A DNA stretch of 19,338 nucleotides from Ignavibacteria bacterium (GCA_027347805.1 DAIEQP010000083.1:1-19338); one strand, 5' to 3'; shown: positions 1-9,051, counted from the first letter of the stretch. Made by a program: numbers and translations. Notes: a model not told the origin generated them from the letters alone.

Positions 1-388
1 CAGTTGGTCCATCGGGAGTAATCGCAAGACTAAAGCCATCATTCACAAGCTGTAGCATTAACTCAAGTGCAGCTTTGCCTCCATCTCTGCTTGAACCGCG
101 AACAACCCGGTAATTCCACTTTTCCAAAATTGCATTTAAGATATCGCCGTCTTTGCTTTTGCTTACTAAAGAGGAACAATTTTTGTCTTTATGCAAATAC
201 CAGCCAAGCAGCATAGAACCATGCCAAAACGCAATAACAAAATTCTGTTTTTTGTTTTCAAGATCGGAAATAACATCAGAATTGATTTTTCTGATGCGTA
301 CAGTTTTTAAAAGAACATTAATCAGTGAACTTGCGATTTTAAGTCCAACAAAACGCAGAATATTTTTTTGTCTTTCGCTAAGATTCAT
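1..388 (-). CDS. DUF374 (LpxJ-like) acyltransferase, 3' part cut by window edge
   Basis: N-terminal 129 residues of a lysophospholipid-acyltransferase-like protein of the DUF374 family; the rest lies beyond the left edge. Visible family motifs are FWHGSM (54-59), a S-KSKDG segment (76-81), RGSSRDGG (97-104) and ITPDGP (123-128), which resemble the HX4D-like and glycine-rich blocks of DUF374. Family knowledge: LpxJ, a late lipid A acyltransferase of Campylobacterota, is a DUF374 protein. The gene directly follows lpxB and overlaps it by 11 bp, so transfer of a secondary acyl chain to lipid A at the inner membrane is a reasonable inference. The ATG at 388 is preceded in frame by a TGA, so it is the only possible start nearby. 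The substrate is not shown by the sequence. Confidence is high for the family and moderate for the lipid A role. Confidence 0.85.
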   Translation of the reverse strand, partial: MNLSERQKNILRFVGLKIASSLINVLLKTVRIRKINSDVISDLENKKQNFVIAFWHGSMLLGWYLHKDKNCSSLVSKSKDGDILNAILEKWNYRVVRGSSRDGGKAALELMLQLVNDGFSLAITPDGPT

Positions 389-1514
389 TCATTGCCGCAT
401 AAATTATTTCTGCCGCACGTTTTGAAGCTCCGGTATTTCCAAGTCTGTTTTTTATTTCAGAAAGATGCCGCTTCATTATATCAATTTTCGTTTTATCGTT
501 CAGAATATCTTTGCATGAGTAAAAAATCTTATCAGTATTCACATCGTTCTGAATAAATTCCGGCACAACTGTTTTGCCAAGTATGATATTTGCCATGGCA
601 ATGTTTGTTACCTTTGCCAAATTTTTACCAATCAAATATGTAAGTGCATTCGTTTTATAAACCACAACAAATGGAAGCTGAAAATAACCTGCTTCCAGCG
701 TTGAAGTTCCGGATTTTATTATCCCGAATGCTGAATGCTTTAGCAAATCGTAAGTAAATCCCTTCACAATTTTATAATTGGATTCGGGAGATACTAACCG
801 AAAAATATTTTCGTTTATGTTTTCTGCACAGGCCACAACAATTTGCATGTTGAATTTATCGGCCAATCTTGATGCAGCAGAAATACATTCCGGGAAAATC
901 TTTTTTATTTCTTGTTTCCGGCTACCCGGAAGTATAAGCAAGATATCCTTTGAATTATCAAGCTGAAAATTTTTTATCAATTCCTCTTTGGACATAAAAT
1001 CATATTGGGCTACATGTTCAACCAGCGGATGACCAACATATTCAGCTTCTACGAATGAATCTCTATACATCTTTTCCTCAAAAGGAAAAATGACAAGCAT
1101 TTTTTTTACAAGAGATTTTATTTTTTTTATTCTTCCTTTACCCCAAGCCCAAACTTGAGGTGAGATGTAATAAATAATTTTCTTTCCGCATTCATTCAAT
1201 TTTTTGGCGATGTTTAGATTGAACCCGGGATAATCAATTAAAACTATTGTTTGGATTTTTTCATCTTCTACAATTTGGAGAAGATCGTGTTTCACTTTGT
1301 TAATGAACGGGAGATGGCGGATAACTTCTATGAATCCAAGAAATGCCATCTGCTTAATATGATACTTTGCTTTCATTCCGGCGGCTATCATTTTATCTCC
1401 GCCGATACCAAAAATTTCTATAGAACTATCAATACTTTTTAATTCGCGAATCAAACTCGCGCCATGTAAATCGCCGGATGCTTCACCGGCCACTATCATC
1501 AGCTTTTTGTTCAA
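378..1514 (-). CDS. lpxB: Lipid-A-disaccharide synthase LpxB
   Basis: Glycosyltransferase family 19 enzyme that joins UDP-2,3-diacylglucosamine to lipid X, giving the lipid A disaccharide at the inner membrane. With the chosen start the protein is 378 residues, close to the E. coli length. Motifs in order: GEASGD (10-15), IDYPGFN (93-99), YISPQVWAWG (116-125), GHPL (161-164), LPGSR (195-199) and SGTSTLE (268-274), all typical of LpxB. The frame is open upstream to 1601, but that would overlap the previous gene by about 90 bp. I chose the TTG at 1514, which shares bases with the upstream TGA (TTGA) and gives the usual N-terminus MNKKLMIVAGEASGD. The ATG at 1499 is the alternative. No clear Shine-Dalgarno sequence precedes either, so translational coupling to the upstream gene is likely. 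Confidence 0.95.
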   Translation of the reverse strand: MNKKLMIVAGEASGDLHGASLIRELKSIDSSIEIFGIGGDKMIAAGMKAKYHIKQMAFLGFIEVIRHLPFINKVKHDLLQIVEDEKIQTIVLIDYPGFNLNIAKKLNECGKKIIYYISPQVWAWGKGRIKKIKSLVKKMLVIFPFEEKMYRDSFVEAEYVGHPLVEHVAQYDFMSKEELIKNFQLDNSKDILLILPGSRKQEIKKIFPECISAASRLADKFNMQIVVACAENINENIFRLVSPESNYKIVKGFTYDLLKHSAFGIIKSGTSTLEAGYFQLPFVVVYKTNALTYLIGKNLAKVTNIAMANIILGKTVVPEFIQNDVNTDKIFYSCKDILNDKTKIDIMKRHLSEIKNRLGNTGASKRAAEIIYAAMNES

Positions 1515-2092
1515 CTGAAAATGTATCTTATAATTATTAATACGATTATAAATACAAACGCCTGCAAAGTTCTTGTCTCTGATTCCAATCCTGATTTCCA
1601 ATCAAAAGGTGGCTGTTCCAATCCTGGGTTCGGATATTTTTTAATACTCGGAAAAAATTTAGGAACGGAAGCACGATAAGTTTCGTATTGCTTTCCATAT
1701 TTTTCAACCAAAAAGCTCTCTTCTTCTTTAACGATAACATGATATTGAAAAACAAACCAGAGAAAAGCCACAATTTGCAAGTATGGAAATAATGCCATTG
1801 ACATAATTCCAATGCCGAGATACATTAACATGTTGCCAAGGTATAATGGATTTCGCAGATGTGCAAACGCACCGCTTACAACCAAATAAGTTGCTCCAAC
1901 TTCTCCTGTTGTTCTTGTCTCACTTCCAGCGTAAGAAACACCCCAGAAGCGAAATAATTCTCCAAGAAGTGCCATGAAAAATCCAATCACCATACTTTCC
2001 GGTGTCCCTTTAAAGAAGATGAACATCAAAACCAAGAAAGGAATTGGTGTATAACTTCTATATTCGAAAATCTTTGATGCTTTTTTATTCAT
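1511..2092 (-). CDS. Isoprenylcysteine carboxyl methyltransferase-like membrane protein
   Basis: A 193-residue integral membrane protein of the ICMT/PEMT methyltransferase family. The SAM-binding signature is visible as GAFAHLRNPLYLGN (74-87), followed by the family's EE pair (123-124) and YGKQYETY (132-139). Hydrophobic segments lie at about 16-28, 33-50, 85-118 and 176-192. In eukaryotes such enzymes methylate prenylated cysteines; bacterial members act on lipids, quinone-type substrates or unknown targets, so the substrate here cannot be named. The start ATG overlaps the previous stop by one base (TAATG), and its own TGA overlaps the TTG start of lpxB (TTGA), so it sits in the middle of a translationally coupled chain. 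Its position before two lipid A genes suggests, but does not prove, a lipid substrate. Confidence 0.85.
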   Translation of the reverse strand: MNKKASKIFEYRSYTPIPFLVLMFIFFKGTPESMVIGFFMALLGELFRFWGVSYAGSETRTTGEVGATYLVVSGAFAHLRNPLYLGNMLMYLGIGIMSMALFPYLQIVAFLWFVFQYHVIVKEEESFLVEKYGKQYETYRASVPKFFPSIKKYPNPGLEQPPFDWKSGLESETRTLQAFVFIIVLIIIRYIFS

Positions 2093-2820
2093 TAGGCTTC
2101 CTGCATATAAACTTCTTTTCTTTTCAACAGGGCTTGATGACGCTTCTTAAGCCGTTTTTTATTTTTTAATTCATCCAATTTTTTCATAACATCTAAAAAA
2201 TCGGAATAGGGGAAATAAGTAATCCTATTTAACTCACAAAATTTCAGTAAAGAGTTCTTGGCGAAAATGAAATCACAATATTGAACCGGACAATGATCAG
2301 AAATACCATCACCGATGTATACCGTATATTCATCATCGCTGCTATTATTAAGAACGAAATTTCTTTTGCAGTTGGCGCTGCACTTGCAGTCATCTGCCGA
2401 GTTTGGAAATATTGGGATTAATCTGCTTGAATCATTTATAATCAATTTATTTGAAGATATTTCCAAACCTTCAATCTTTTCCTTTCTAAAAATCGAATCA
2501 ATATAAAAATCAAAACCATCGCTAATCACTTTCAAATCAAGCAAATCCGCTTTGCAATAATCAATAAATTCTTTAAACGTTGGATCGATCTCAACTTGCA
2601 GCAGATACTCGTTCATTTTCCCGATATCAGCAATACCGACAGACTCGCATAATGATTTCCAACCGTATTTCGGTTTAACTAAACCGTTGTTCCAATCTTT
2701 GATCAGATTTCTGCAAAATTCCTTTTCACCAAATTCAATGAACAATTCTTCGCCAACATCTTTCTTCGTAATCGTACCATCAAAATCAATGAAGATCTTA
2801 AAAACTTTATTGTCCAACAT
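2092..2820 (-). CDS. MtnX-like HAD-family phosphatase
   Basis: A 242-residue soluble HAD hydrolase. Motif I is IDFDGTIT (11-18; nucleophile D12, acid/base D14), motif II is S100-D101-G102, and motif IV is GDGISD (170-175). A cysteine cluster C145-x-C147-x3-C151 sits between motifs II and IV, as in proteins annotated MtnX-like. MtnX dephosphorylates hydroxy-ketomethylthiopentenyl phosphate in methionine salvage, but no other salvage gene is in the window, so the true substrate is open. A longer reading frame begins with TTG at 2856; I chose the ATG at 2820, which gives the normal short lead to motif I. This overlaps the smc coding end by 14 bp. The stop overlaps the next ATG by one base. The C-terminus (about 218-236) is Lys/Arg-rich. 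Confidence 0.88.
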   Translation of the reverse strand: MLDNKVFKIFIDFDGTITKKDVGEELFIEFGEKEFCRNLIKDWNNGLVKPKYGWKSLCESVGIADIGKMNEYLLQVEIDPTFKEFIDYCKADLLDLKVISDGFDFYIDSIFRKEKIEGLEISSNKLIINDSSRLIPIFPNSADDCKCSANCKRNFVLNNSSDDEYTVYIGDGISDHCPVQYCDFIFAKNSLLKFCELNRITYFPYSDFLDVMKKLDELKNKKRLKKRHQALLKRKEVYMQEA

Positions 2821-5800
2821 TTTCGTATTCTGGAATTTCGTCGAAACGAACTCCAACTAATTTGGAAACACCTTCTTCTTGCATTGTAATTCCATACATA
2901 GTTTCAGATGATTCCATTGTTCTTTTATTGTGCGTAACAATAATAAACTGTGTCCTATCACTAAATTCTTTTATTAACCTAGTAAAACGATCAACGTTTG
3001 CATCATCAAGAGGAGCGTCAACTTCATCAAGTACACAGAAAGGTGACGGCTTAACTAAATAAATCGCGAACAGGAGAGCAGTCGCAGTTAATGTTTTTTC
3101 TCCTCCGGAAAGCAGTTCGATTGTGGTCGGGCGTTTACCTTTTGGTTTAGCCATAATTTCTATTTTTGCTTCAAGCGGATCAACATTTTCTTCAAGTATT
3201 AAATCTGCTTCGTCACCGGGGTTAAACAGTGTCTGGAAAATCTCTATGAAGTTCTTTCTTATAGCTTCGAAAGTATCCATGAAAAGCTGCTGCGCTGTTT
3301 CGTTTATTTCATTAATTGTCTTAATCAAATCTTTTTCGGAATCGATGAGATCAGTTCTTTGTTTGAGTAAAAAATCCAATCTCTGTTTCTCTTCATCATA
3401 TTCTGAATATGCGAGCAAATTTACCGGACCGAGATTTTTTATTTTTTCTTTATATCGCTGGACTTCCTCATTCACTTCATCATAATTAAATGTTTCAAGA
3501 TCGTCAAACTGTTTGATTTCAAGCTCAACTGAATAGTTTTCTTTTATGTGAGCAATAAGATTATCGATCTTAAAATTCAACTCGTTTTCTTTTAAATCGA
3601 AGGAATAAATTTGATCTGATACTTCCTGACGGTTATGTCTAAGTTGTGTTAACTGATTTTCGAATTGTGATGCTTCATCTTTAATAGCGCGTAGTCTTTC
3701 ACTAATTATCTTTTCGTCAGCAATCAAAACCGTTCTTGCTTCGTTGATTGAAATAAGCTGATCCTCTCCTTCTTCAAGAATAGAGGTCAGAGTATTAGTT
3801 TCTTCCTCATTAATTGAAAGATCATTTTTTCTTTTCTCAATACCATTTTTGATTGAAACCAGGTTCTGCTCAGAACGAGTGATTGAGTTGTGAGTATTTT
3901 CAATTTGACCTTTTAATCGTTCGTGTTCGACCCTTCGCTGGTTTTGCTGAGAAAGATTAGAAGTGTATTCCTCTTCAAGGATTTTAATTTCGCTTTCTTT
4001 CTCATTAATTTTTAATTCAAATTCATCTTTCTCAACCGAAAGATTTTCCAGTTCAACTTGAATTGCATCTGCCTGTTTGGCTATTATATTCGACTTTGAA
4101 GCCAGCTCCTGAATATCTTTTTCTGCAATTTCAATTTCTTCGTCAGCTTTTTTCTTTTCAAATTCAAGCTGGGAAATCTGTTTCTCAATATTGGCAATGT
4201 CATTTGAAATTAGTTTTTCGCGGTCTGTAAGATTCTTAATATCGATTTGTGATAGTTTAGTTTCAGCTTCACCAATCTGAGCTTTTAATCTTGCAAGATC
4301 ATTTTCATGCTTAGGGAATTCTTTTTTCAAATTTTCCAATAACTGGCGGCGGCCGAATAAAGTTTCATCCTGTTTAGGAAGTGAACCGGCTTCAATAATT
4401 CCGTTACTCTGAACAAAATCTCCCTCAAGTGAGGTAAAATTAAATTCGGGAAATTGCCTGCTTAATTCAATTGCGTTATTCAAATCCTTTGTAACAGCAA
4501 TTTTACCAAGTACCTGATCAAAAAATGGTTTCCATGAGTCCTGAGTTTCTACAAAATCTTTTGCCCAGCCAATAAACCCTTCAGTCTTAGACAGTTTCTT
4601 GGCTTTTCTTTTCACACTAAAATTAGTGAGTGAATTAAGTAAAGATTTCTGAACGTCATTCTCGTTTCTCAATAAATAAAATGAAGCTTTACCCAGATCA
4701 TGTTTACGTAAATAACTTATCGCGTTTTCAATATCTTTAATATTATCAACAAGCAAATTGTTGAGAACTGATTTTAAAGCTGCTTCAAGGGCAAATCGGT
4801 ATTGCTCTTGAGTATCGCCTATATCGGCGAAAACATTTTTAGTTTTATCTGTCCAGTCGTTATTCTCAATTAAAACTTTTGCCCCTTTAGAAATCCCTTC
4901 CAAATTTGAAATTAATGTTTGCAAAAAGTTTATTTTTTCTCTCAGCCCTGCAATTAATGTCTTTTGTTCTACCTCATCGGTGCGATATTTATTTATCTGA
5001 TCTTCAAGTTCGGTTTTTTCTTTCTCACGCAAGGCAATCAATAATCCTGCTTCGCTTAACTTTTTCTCCGCGGAGATTTTTTCGTTGCTTAATTCTTCAA
5101 TGTAACCGACAGTTTTAGCAATATTATTTGTAATATTTTGAATCTTGGAATTAAGCTTATCAATATTGGACTGATGTGCTGATAATTCTTTGTTAAAACC
5201 ACTCAATGTATTTTCTTTATCACCAAGATCTCTCAACAACGAAAACTTTTTCTCGTTCTCAATCTTTACTTCAGAACGTTTCAGATCCAGCAATTCACGT
5301 TTTTCAATTACCAATGATTCATTCTTTTCAATCTCGGTTTTCTTTTCTTCAAGTTTTTGAAGAAAAGAATTCAATTCACCTTTGTTGCTAATTATTGAAA
5401 TATCAGTTTCTTCAAGTTGTTCAGTAAGATCTTGAATTTCACGTTCAAGACGTGCATGATTATTTTGTAACGATTTTAATCTTTCTTCAGAGACAGAGAT
5501 GTTTTTCTGTGTATTAAATAATTCTTCCGAGTTCTTTGCTAGTTCGTTTCGCTTTGCCTGCAAATCCGAATCGATAGCATTAATCTGATTCCTGAAACTG
5601 ATTAATTCAATTTCTATTTTCCTGATCTCGCTGTCGATATTATCTTTTTGTTCAGTAAGATTAACAATTTCATTTTTCAGGGAAGACTTTTTCTGATTAA
5701 ATAATGAAAATTCTCTTTCACTTAGATCAATTTCCTTTTCACGCAGAACTGTTTGTATTTGAGTGTACTGGTCAGCTTTTTTTGCCTGTCTTTCCAGTGA

Positions 5801-6409
5801 TCTAACTGTTTTATCTACTTCCGAAACTATATCATTTACACGGGTTAAATCAGCCTTAACTTCATCAAGTTTTTTAAGTGAAAGTCTTCTTCTAAGTTTA
5901 TATTTATTAACACCGGCAGCTTCTTCAAATAATCTTCTGCGTTCTTCTGTTTTATTGCTAAGTATTGTTTCGATCATTTTTAATTCAATCACGGAATAAG
6001 CATTAGTGCCAATGCCTGTATCCATGAATAAATTAGTAATATCTTTTAAGCGGCAGATATTTTTATTGAGAAGGTATTCGCTTTCGCCCGATCTAAAAAT
6101 TCTTCTTGTTATGGTAACTTCTGAGTATTCGGTTGGAAGTACACCTTTATCATTTACAAGAGTCATTGATACTTCTGACATTCCCATTGGCTTGCGCTGC
6201 CTGGTCCCGTTGAAAATAACATTCTCCATTTTATCCATTCGGAGAGTTGTTGTTTTCTGTTCACCTAAAACCCAGCGGATAGCATCAACAACATTTGTTT
6301 TACCGCAGCCGTTTGGACCGACGATACCAGTTATCCCACGATTAAAATTTATCGCGGTTCTATCTGCAAAGGATTTAAATCCAAGTATTTCCAGTTTGGA
6401 TAAAAACAA
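2807..6409 (-). CDS. smc: Chromosome segregation/condensation ATPase SMC
   Basis: Full-length SMC of 1200 residues, which forms dimers that organise and segregate the chromosome, normally with ScpA/ScpB (not in this window). The N-terminal ATPase head has Walker A GPNGCGKTN (31-39). A long coiled coil follows to about 500, then a hinge (about 510-670), a second coiled coil, and a C-terminal head with the signature LLSGGEK (about 1099-1105) and Walker B VLDEVDAP (about 1126-1133). The hinge is diverged: the usual glycine-rich ALGG stretch reads ALKSVL. The start is a TTG codon: no in-frame ATG lies between it and the upstream TAA, and the N-terminus MFLSKLEILGFKSFA is the family's standard one. 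GAGG lies 5 bp ahead. The gene begins 7 bp after the GH2-like gene and overlaps the HAD gene by 14 bp. Confidence 0.98.
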   Translation of the reverse strand: MFLSKLEILGFKSFADRTAINFNRGITGIVGPNGCGKTNVVDAIRWVLGEQKTTTLRMDKMENVIFNGTRQRKPMGMSEVSMTLVNDKGVLPTEYSEVTITRRIFRSGESEYLLNKNICRLKDITNLFMDTGIGTNAYSVIELKMIETILSNKTEERRRLFEEAAGVNKYKLRRRLSLKKLDEVKADLTRVNDIVSEVDKTVRSLERQAKKADQYTQIQTVLREKEIDLSEREFSLFNQKKSSLKNEIVNLTEQKDNIDSEIRKIEIELISFRNQINAIDSDLQAKRNELAKNSEELFNTQKNISVSEERLKSLQNNHARLEREIQDLTEQLEETDISIISNKGELNSFLQKLEEKKTEIEKNESLVIEKRELLDLKRSEVKIENEKKFSLLRDLGDKENTLSGFNKELSAHQSNIDKLNSKIQNITNNIAKTVGYIEELSNEKISAEKKLSEAGLLIALREKEKTELEDQINKYRTDEVEQKTLIAGLREKINFLQTLISNLEGISKGAKVLIENNDWTDKTKNVFADIGDTQEQYRFALEAALKSVLNNLLVDNIKDIENAISYLRKHDLGKASFYLLRNENDVQKSLLNSLTNFSVKRKAKKLSKTEGFIGWAKDFVETQDSWKPFFDQVLGKIAVTKDLNNAIELSRQFPEFNFTSLEGDFVQSNGIIEAGSLPKQDETLFGRRQLLENLKKEFPKHENDLARLKAQIGEAETKLSQIDIKNLTDREKLISNDIANIEKQISQLEFEKKKADEEIEIAEKDIQELASKSNIIAKQADAIQVELENLSVEKDEFELKINEKESEIKILEEEYTSNLSQQNQRRVEHERLKGQIENTHNSITRSEQNLVSIKNGIEKRKNDLSINEEETNTLTSILEEGEDQLISINEARTVLIADEKIISERLRAIKDEASQFENQLTQLRHNRQEVSDQIYSFDLKENELNFKIDNLIAHIKENYSVELEIKQFDDLETFNYDEVNEEVQRYKEKIKNLGPVNLLAYSEYDEEKQRLDFLLKQRTDLIDSEKDLIKTINEINETAQQLFMDTFEAIRKNFIEIFQTLFNPGDEADLILEENVDPLEAKIEIMAKPKGKRPTTIELLSGGEKTLTATALLFAIYLVKPSPFCVLDEVDAPLDDANVDRFTRLIKEFSDRTQFIIVTHNKRTMESSETMYGITMQEEGVSKLVGVRFDEIPEYENVGQ

Positions 6410-6414
6410 ATACG

Positions 6415-6418
6415 CCTC
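6415..6418 (-). promoter_or_regulatory. Shine-Dalgarno GAGG fixing the smc TTG start
   Basis: GAGG on the minus strand is spaced 5 bp from the TTG at 6409. It overlaps the TGA stop of the upstream GH2-like gene. No ATG is available between the in-frame TAA at 6422-6424 and the TTG, so this site supports TTG as the real start of smc. Confidence 0.6.
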
Positions 6419-8990
6419 AGTTTATCATGGAATTATATTGTTTGAAAGCGTTACTTATATAGAAAATTATGGAGTGAGTAAGCTGATACTTTAATAAAAT
6501 TCCACCAAGTAATAAAAAGATGAAAACAAAACTGAATAAATAAACATTTAATGGTCTTACATCGAATATTACATAAATTCCCTTTAGTAACCTGAATAGC
6601 AGCCAAAAGTAAAACAAAATTAATACCCAAATGACGATGGTATTAATAGATTGCATCGTTAATATTTTAAAGAGAACTAATTCGACTGGGAGGAAAAGTG
6701 TAAGTGGCAATAAAGCCCACACTACAGAAAAATAAATGCTTGAAAGAGGAACTCTAGTCTTAACAAAGAAAGAACCGAATTTTATTATCAAGCTAAGAAG
6801 TGCGAGTTTAATTATTGCAATAAAAAATAATATTATGAAACAATACTGGGGATTCCATGCAAGGAAGCTAAAAATTTTCATTATCCTTCTGCTTGCAAAC
6901 GATAGAAGAATTTTCTCCAGCAATAAATTATTTCTCAAATAAAAAAACAATATTGTAAAAAGTAGAGAAGCAGCTCCGGCAAGTATAAGCATCAACAATG
7001 TAGTATGAAGACCGGAAATAATTCTATGATCCCTGATGTCCGAGAAAAAATTGTACGGCCGCAATAAAGCACGAGTTGCATCTTCTCTGAATTTTTTCTT
7101 TGTATTGATTAATATTGCCATTGTCACAGAAAGGAATAATGCGATCAAGATAAAAATGATTGGATTATCATCTTTACGAGAGCCAATTGGTATTGTAACT
7201 TTACTTCCATCATTCAATTTTGAGTAAAGAAGTTTATACGCAATTGTATTTGTATTCTTTGAAAACCCTAAGACAGAAAAATCATAAAACTGATTTGTTT
7301 TATAGCCTGCATACAATGAAATGTAACTGCCCTGATATTTTAGAAGTGAATTGATAAAAAATCCGGAAATTTTATTTTTCTGAACCAGATTAATAATACC
7401 TTCAAAATATTTTGCCTGTGCTTCATTTGAATTGCGAACAAGATAACCGGAAGCATCAGCTTTGTAGTTAGGATAAGTGACTTCGCTGAATAAAACCGAG
7501 CCCTTCCCTATGGCTTCACAAACGGAAATTATTTGTTCATTTAAATTATCGATAGGTGCTGAAAATATTTCGAAACCATAGAAATCAAGATTTTCAATTT
7601 TCTGATTCTGGAAGCCGCAAAATGATGCAGCAGTCAGCAGGTTTTTCTTTTTAACTTCAGCGCAGACTTTTGCAATAAAATTTTCTGTAGCGGGTGAATT
7701 GGGGAGGAAACCGCCGCCAACTCCAATCACAAATGCATTTGAGAAATTAAAGTAGCTGGAAGAAAATTCTTTAAGAAAGCCGGCAACTTTTAATAAATAT
7801 TCATTTTGAGCAAGGAACTCCTCCGGTACTGAATTTACAGGTAACTCAATAAAAGAAAACAAACCTAGTTCCTGGCAAACTTTTAATGCGTATGGATTTG
7901 GGTAGCTTTTGATGAAACGAACAGCGTTGAATCCAGTCTGTTTTATAAAAGTGAGGTCGGATTTTATTTTTTCGTACAAATTTTCGCTGCGTATGAATGT
8001 TTCGTTTGGATTATAAGTCGTTCCATTAAAAGCAAAAGGTAATCCATTTAATTGTAAATTGTCCTGAGTCTTTTTTAAACTGTAAAAAACAATATCTCTT
8101 TCAAGTTTATCAATAACAATCCCATCTTTGACCAACGAAATTTCGCAGATATATTTGTTCGGTACTGATGGAGACCAGAGCAAAGGATTTAATACGTCAA
8201 GTTGAAAACGAGATTCATAATTTTCTTCGTTATAAATTGTTTGCAGGTAATCGCCCTTCGCAATTGAAACCCCTCCGTTAGGAGAATAAATATTTGCATG
8301 CACATAAAACTGCGATTGGGTTTTAATTCCTGAATTCGAATTTGCATTATCGATGTGAACATTAAAACCAACAGTGAATTTTGAAAGTTGTTCAACTGGG
8401 GTGTTAAAATCGATTTTCGAAATTGATAAAAGCGGAACAAGTTTTATATATACATCGCGGATAATTCCACCTTCAAATTCAGGAAACAAAAATTTCTGCT
8501 TCGAAGGAATAGTAGTTTCGGAATCAAGCTTTTTGTTTACTTTAACAGAAATTTTATTCGATTTATCTGACCGTAGAAGATCTTTTGGCAACGAAATTTC
8601 AAACGGATATGCACCGCCATAATGATTTGCAATAATATTTCCGTTAATCGAAATTTCAGCATTGTAATTTAATCCCAGAAAACCAAGTTTTACCTCAAAC
8701 TTATCCAACTGCTGTTGAGTAAAATCAACTTTTCTTTCAAAGGTTAATACATCATCGCCGTCAAAAATAGCAGGAACATTCACCGAAATTTTATTTTGTG
8801 AATCGTTTTCCTGAAAAATTTTCCAGTTATCGTTGATCAGGAATACAGTTCTAGTTTCAGTAGCTCCAAACAGAATTTTATCGAAAGATTTATTCTGGTT
8901 CGATGTAAGGGAATTAACCTTAATCTGAGCTTGAACAAAAAATGGTATAAAAAGGAAAAGAAGGTAAAACTGCCGCTTAATTTTTGTCAT
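6417..8990 (-). CDS. Exported GH2-like protein with C-terminal multi-span membrane domain
   Basis: An 857-residue protein. A signal peptide lies at 1-22 (hydrophobic core then VQAQ). Residues about 50-185 look like the sugar-binding jelly roll of glycoside hydrolase family 2 (ING, YPFEISL, GGIIRDVYI), about 190-305 like the Ig-like domain (NPLLWSPSVPNKY), and about 306-590 like the GH2 TIM barrel (LNGLPFAFNGTTYNPNE, FNAVRF). Where GH2 enzymes have the acid/base Glu in a GNE motif, this protein reads VIGVGGGF (421-428). A possible nucleophile Glu remains in LFSEVTYPNY (E503). About six membrane spans follow (611-628, 664-684, 717-737, 753-775, 784-801, 815-832), loosely Yip1-like. The barrel should therefore face the periplasm, held in the inner membrane. 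It may be a non-catalytic glycan-binding or sensing protein. ATG is preceded by AAGGA; smc starts 7 bp after the stop. Confidence 0.8.
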   Translation of the reverse strand: MTKIKRQFYLLFLFIPFFVQAQIKVNSLTSNQNKSFDKILFGATETRTVFLINDNWKIFQENDSQNKISVNVPAIFDGDDVLTFERKVDFTQQQLDKFEVKLGFLGLNYNAEISINGNIIANHYGGAYPFEISLPKDLLRSDKSNKISVKVNKKLDSETTIPSKQKFLFPEFEGGIIRDVYIKLVPLLSISKIDFNTPVEQLSKFTVGFNVHIDNANSNSGIKTQSQFYVHANIYSPNGGVSIAKGDYLQTIYNEENYESRFQLDVLNPLLWSPSVPNKYICEISLVKDGIVIDKLERDIVFYSLKKTQDNLQLNGLPFAFNGTTYNPNETFIRSENLYEKIKSDLTFIKQTGFNAVRFIKSYPNPYALKVCQELGLFSFIELPVNSVPEEFLAQNEYLLKVAGFLKEFSSSYFNFSNAFVIGVGGGFLPNSPATENFIAKVCAEVKKKNLLTAASFCGFQNQKIENLDFYGFEIFSAPIDNLNEQIISVCEAIGKGSVLFSEVTYPNYKADASGYLVRNSNEAQAKYFEGIINLVQKNKISGFFINSLLKYQGSYISLYAGYKTNQFYDFSVLGFSKNTNTIAYKLLYSKLNDGSKVTIPIGSRKDDNPIIFILIALFLSVTMAILINTKKKFREDATRALLRPYNFFSDIRDHRIISGLHTTLLMLILAGAASLLFTILFFYLRNNLLLEKILLSFASRRIMKIFSFLAWNPQYCFIILFFIAIIKLALLSLIIKFGSFFVKTRVPLSSIYFSVVWALLPLTLFLPVELVLFKILTMQSINTIVIWVLILFYFWLLFRLLKGIYVIFDVRPLNVYLFSFVFIFLLLGGILLKYQLTHSIIFYISNAFKQYNSMIN

Positions 8991-9019
8991 GATTCCTTAA
9001 ATTTTCCAAATAAATCATG

Positions 9020-9051
9020 CAAATATACGAAATCAAAGGGGGGGTGATCAA
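9020..9051 (-). promoter_or_regulatory. Candidate promoter for the GH2-like/smc/lpxB operon
   Basis: On the minus strand, TTGATC (9046-9051) and TATATT (9022-9027) are 18 bp apart. The second element also reads TATATTTG, matching the TAnnTTTG -7 box known for Bacteroidota sigma factors. The ATG of the GH2-like gene is about 30 bp downstream. A run of seven G (9038-9044 on the plus strand) lies in the spacer. Assigned by eye only. Confidence 0.45.

Noticed and set aside
6006..6494. 162-codon plus-strand open frame over the smc start
   Set aside because: It lies antisense to the conserved Walker A region of smc and shows no protein-family features; a shadow of the real gene.
9038..9044. Run of seven G as a quadruplex or assembly-error sign
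   Set aside because: A single G-run cannot form an intramolecular quadruplex, and it is non-coding, so no frameshift can be judged; only noted as promoter spacer.
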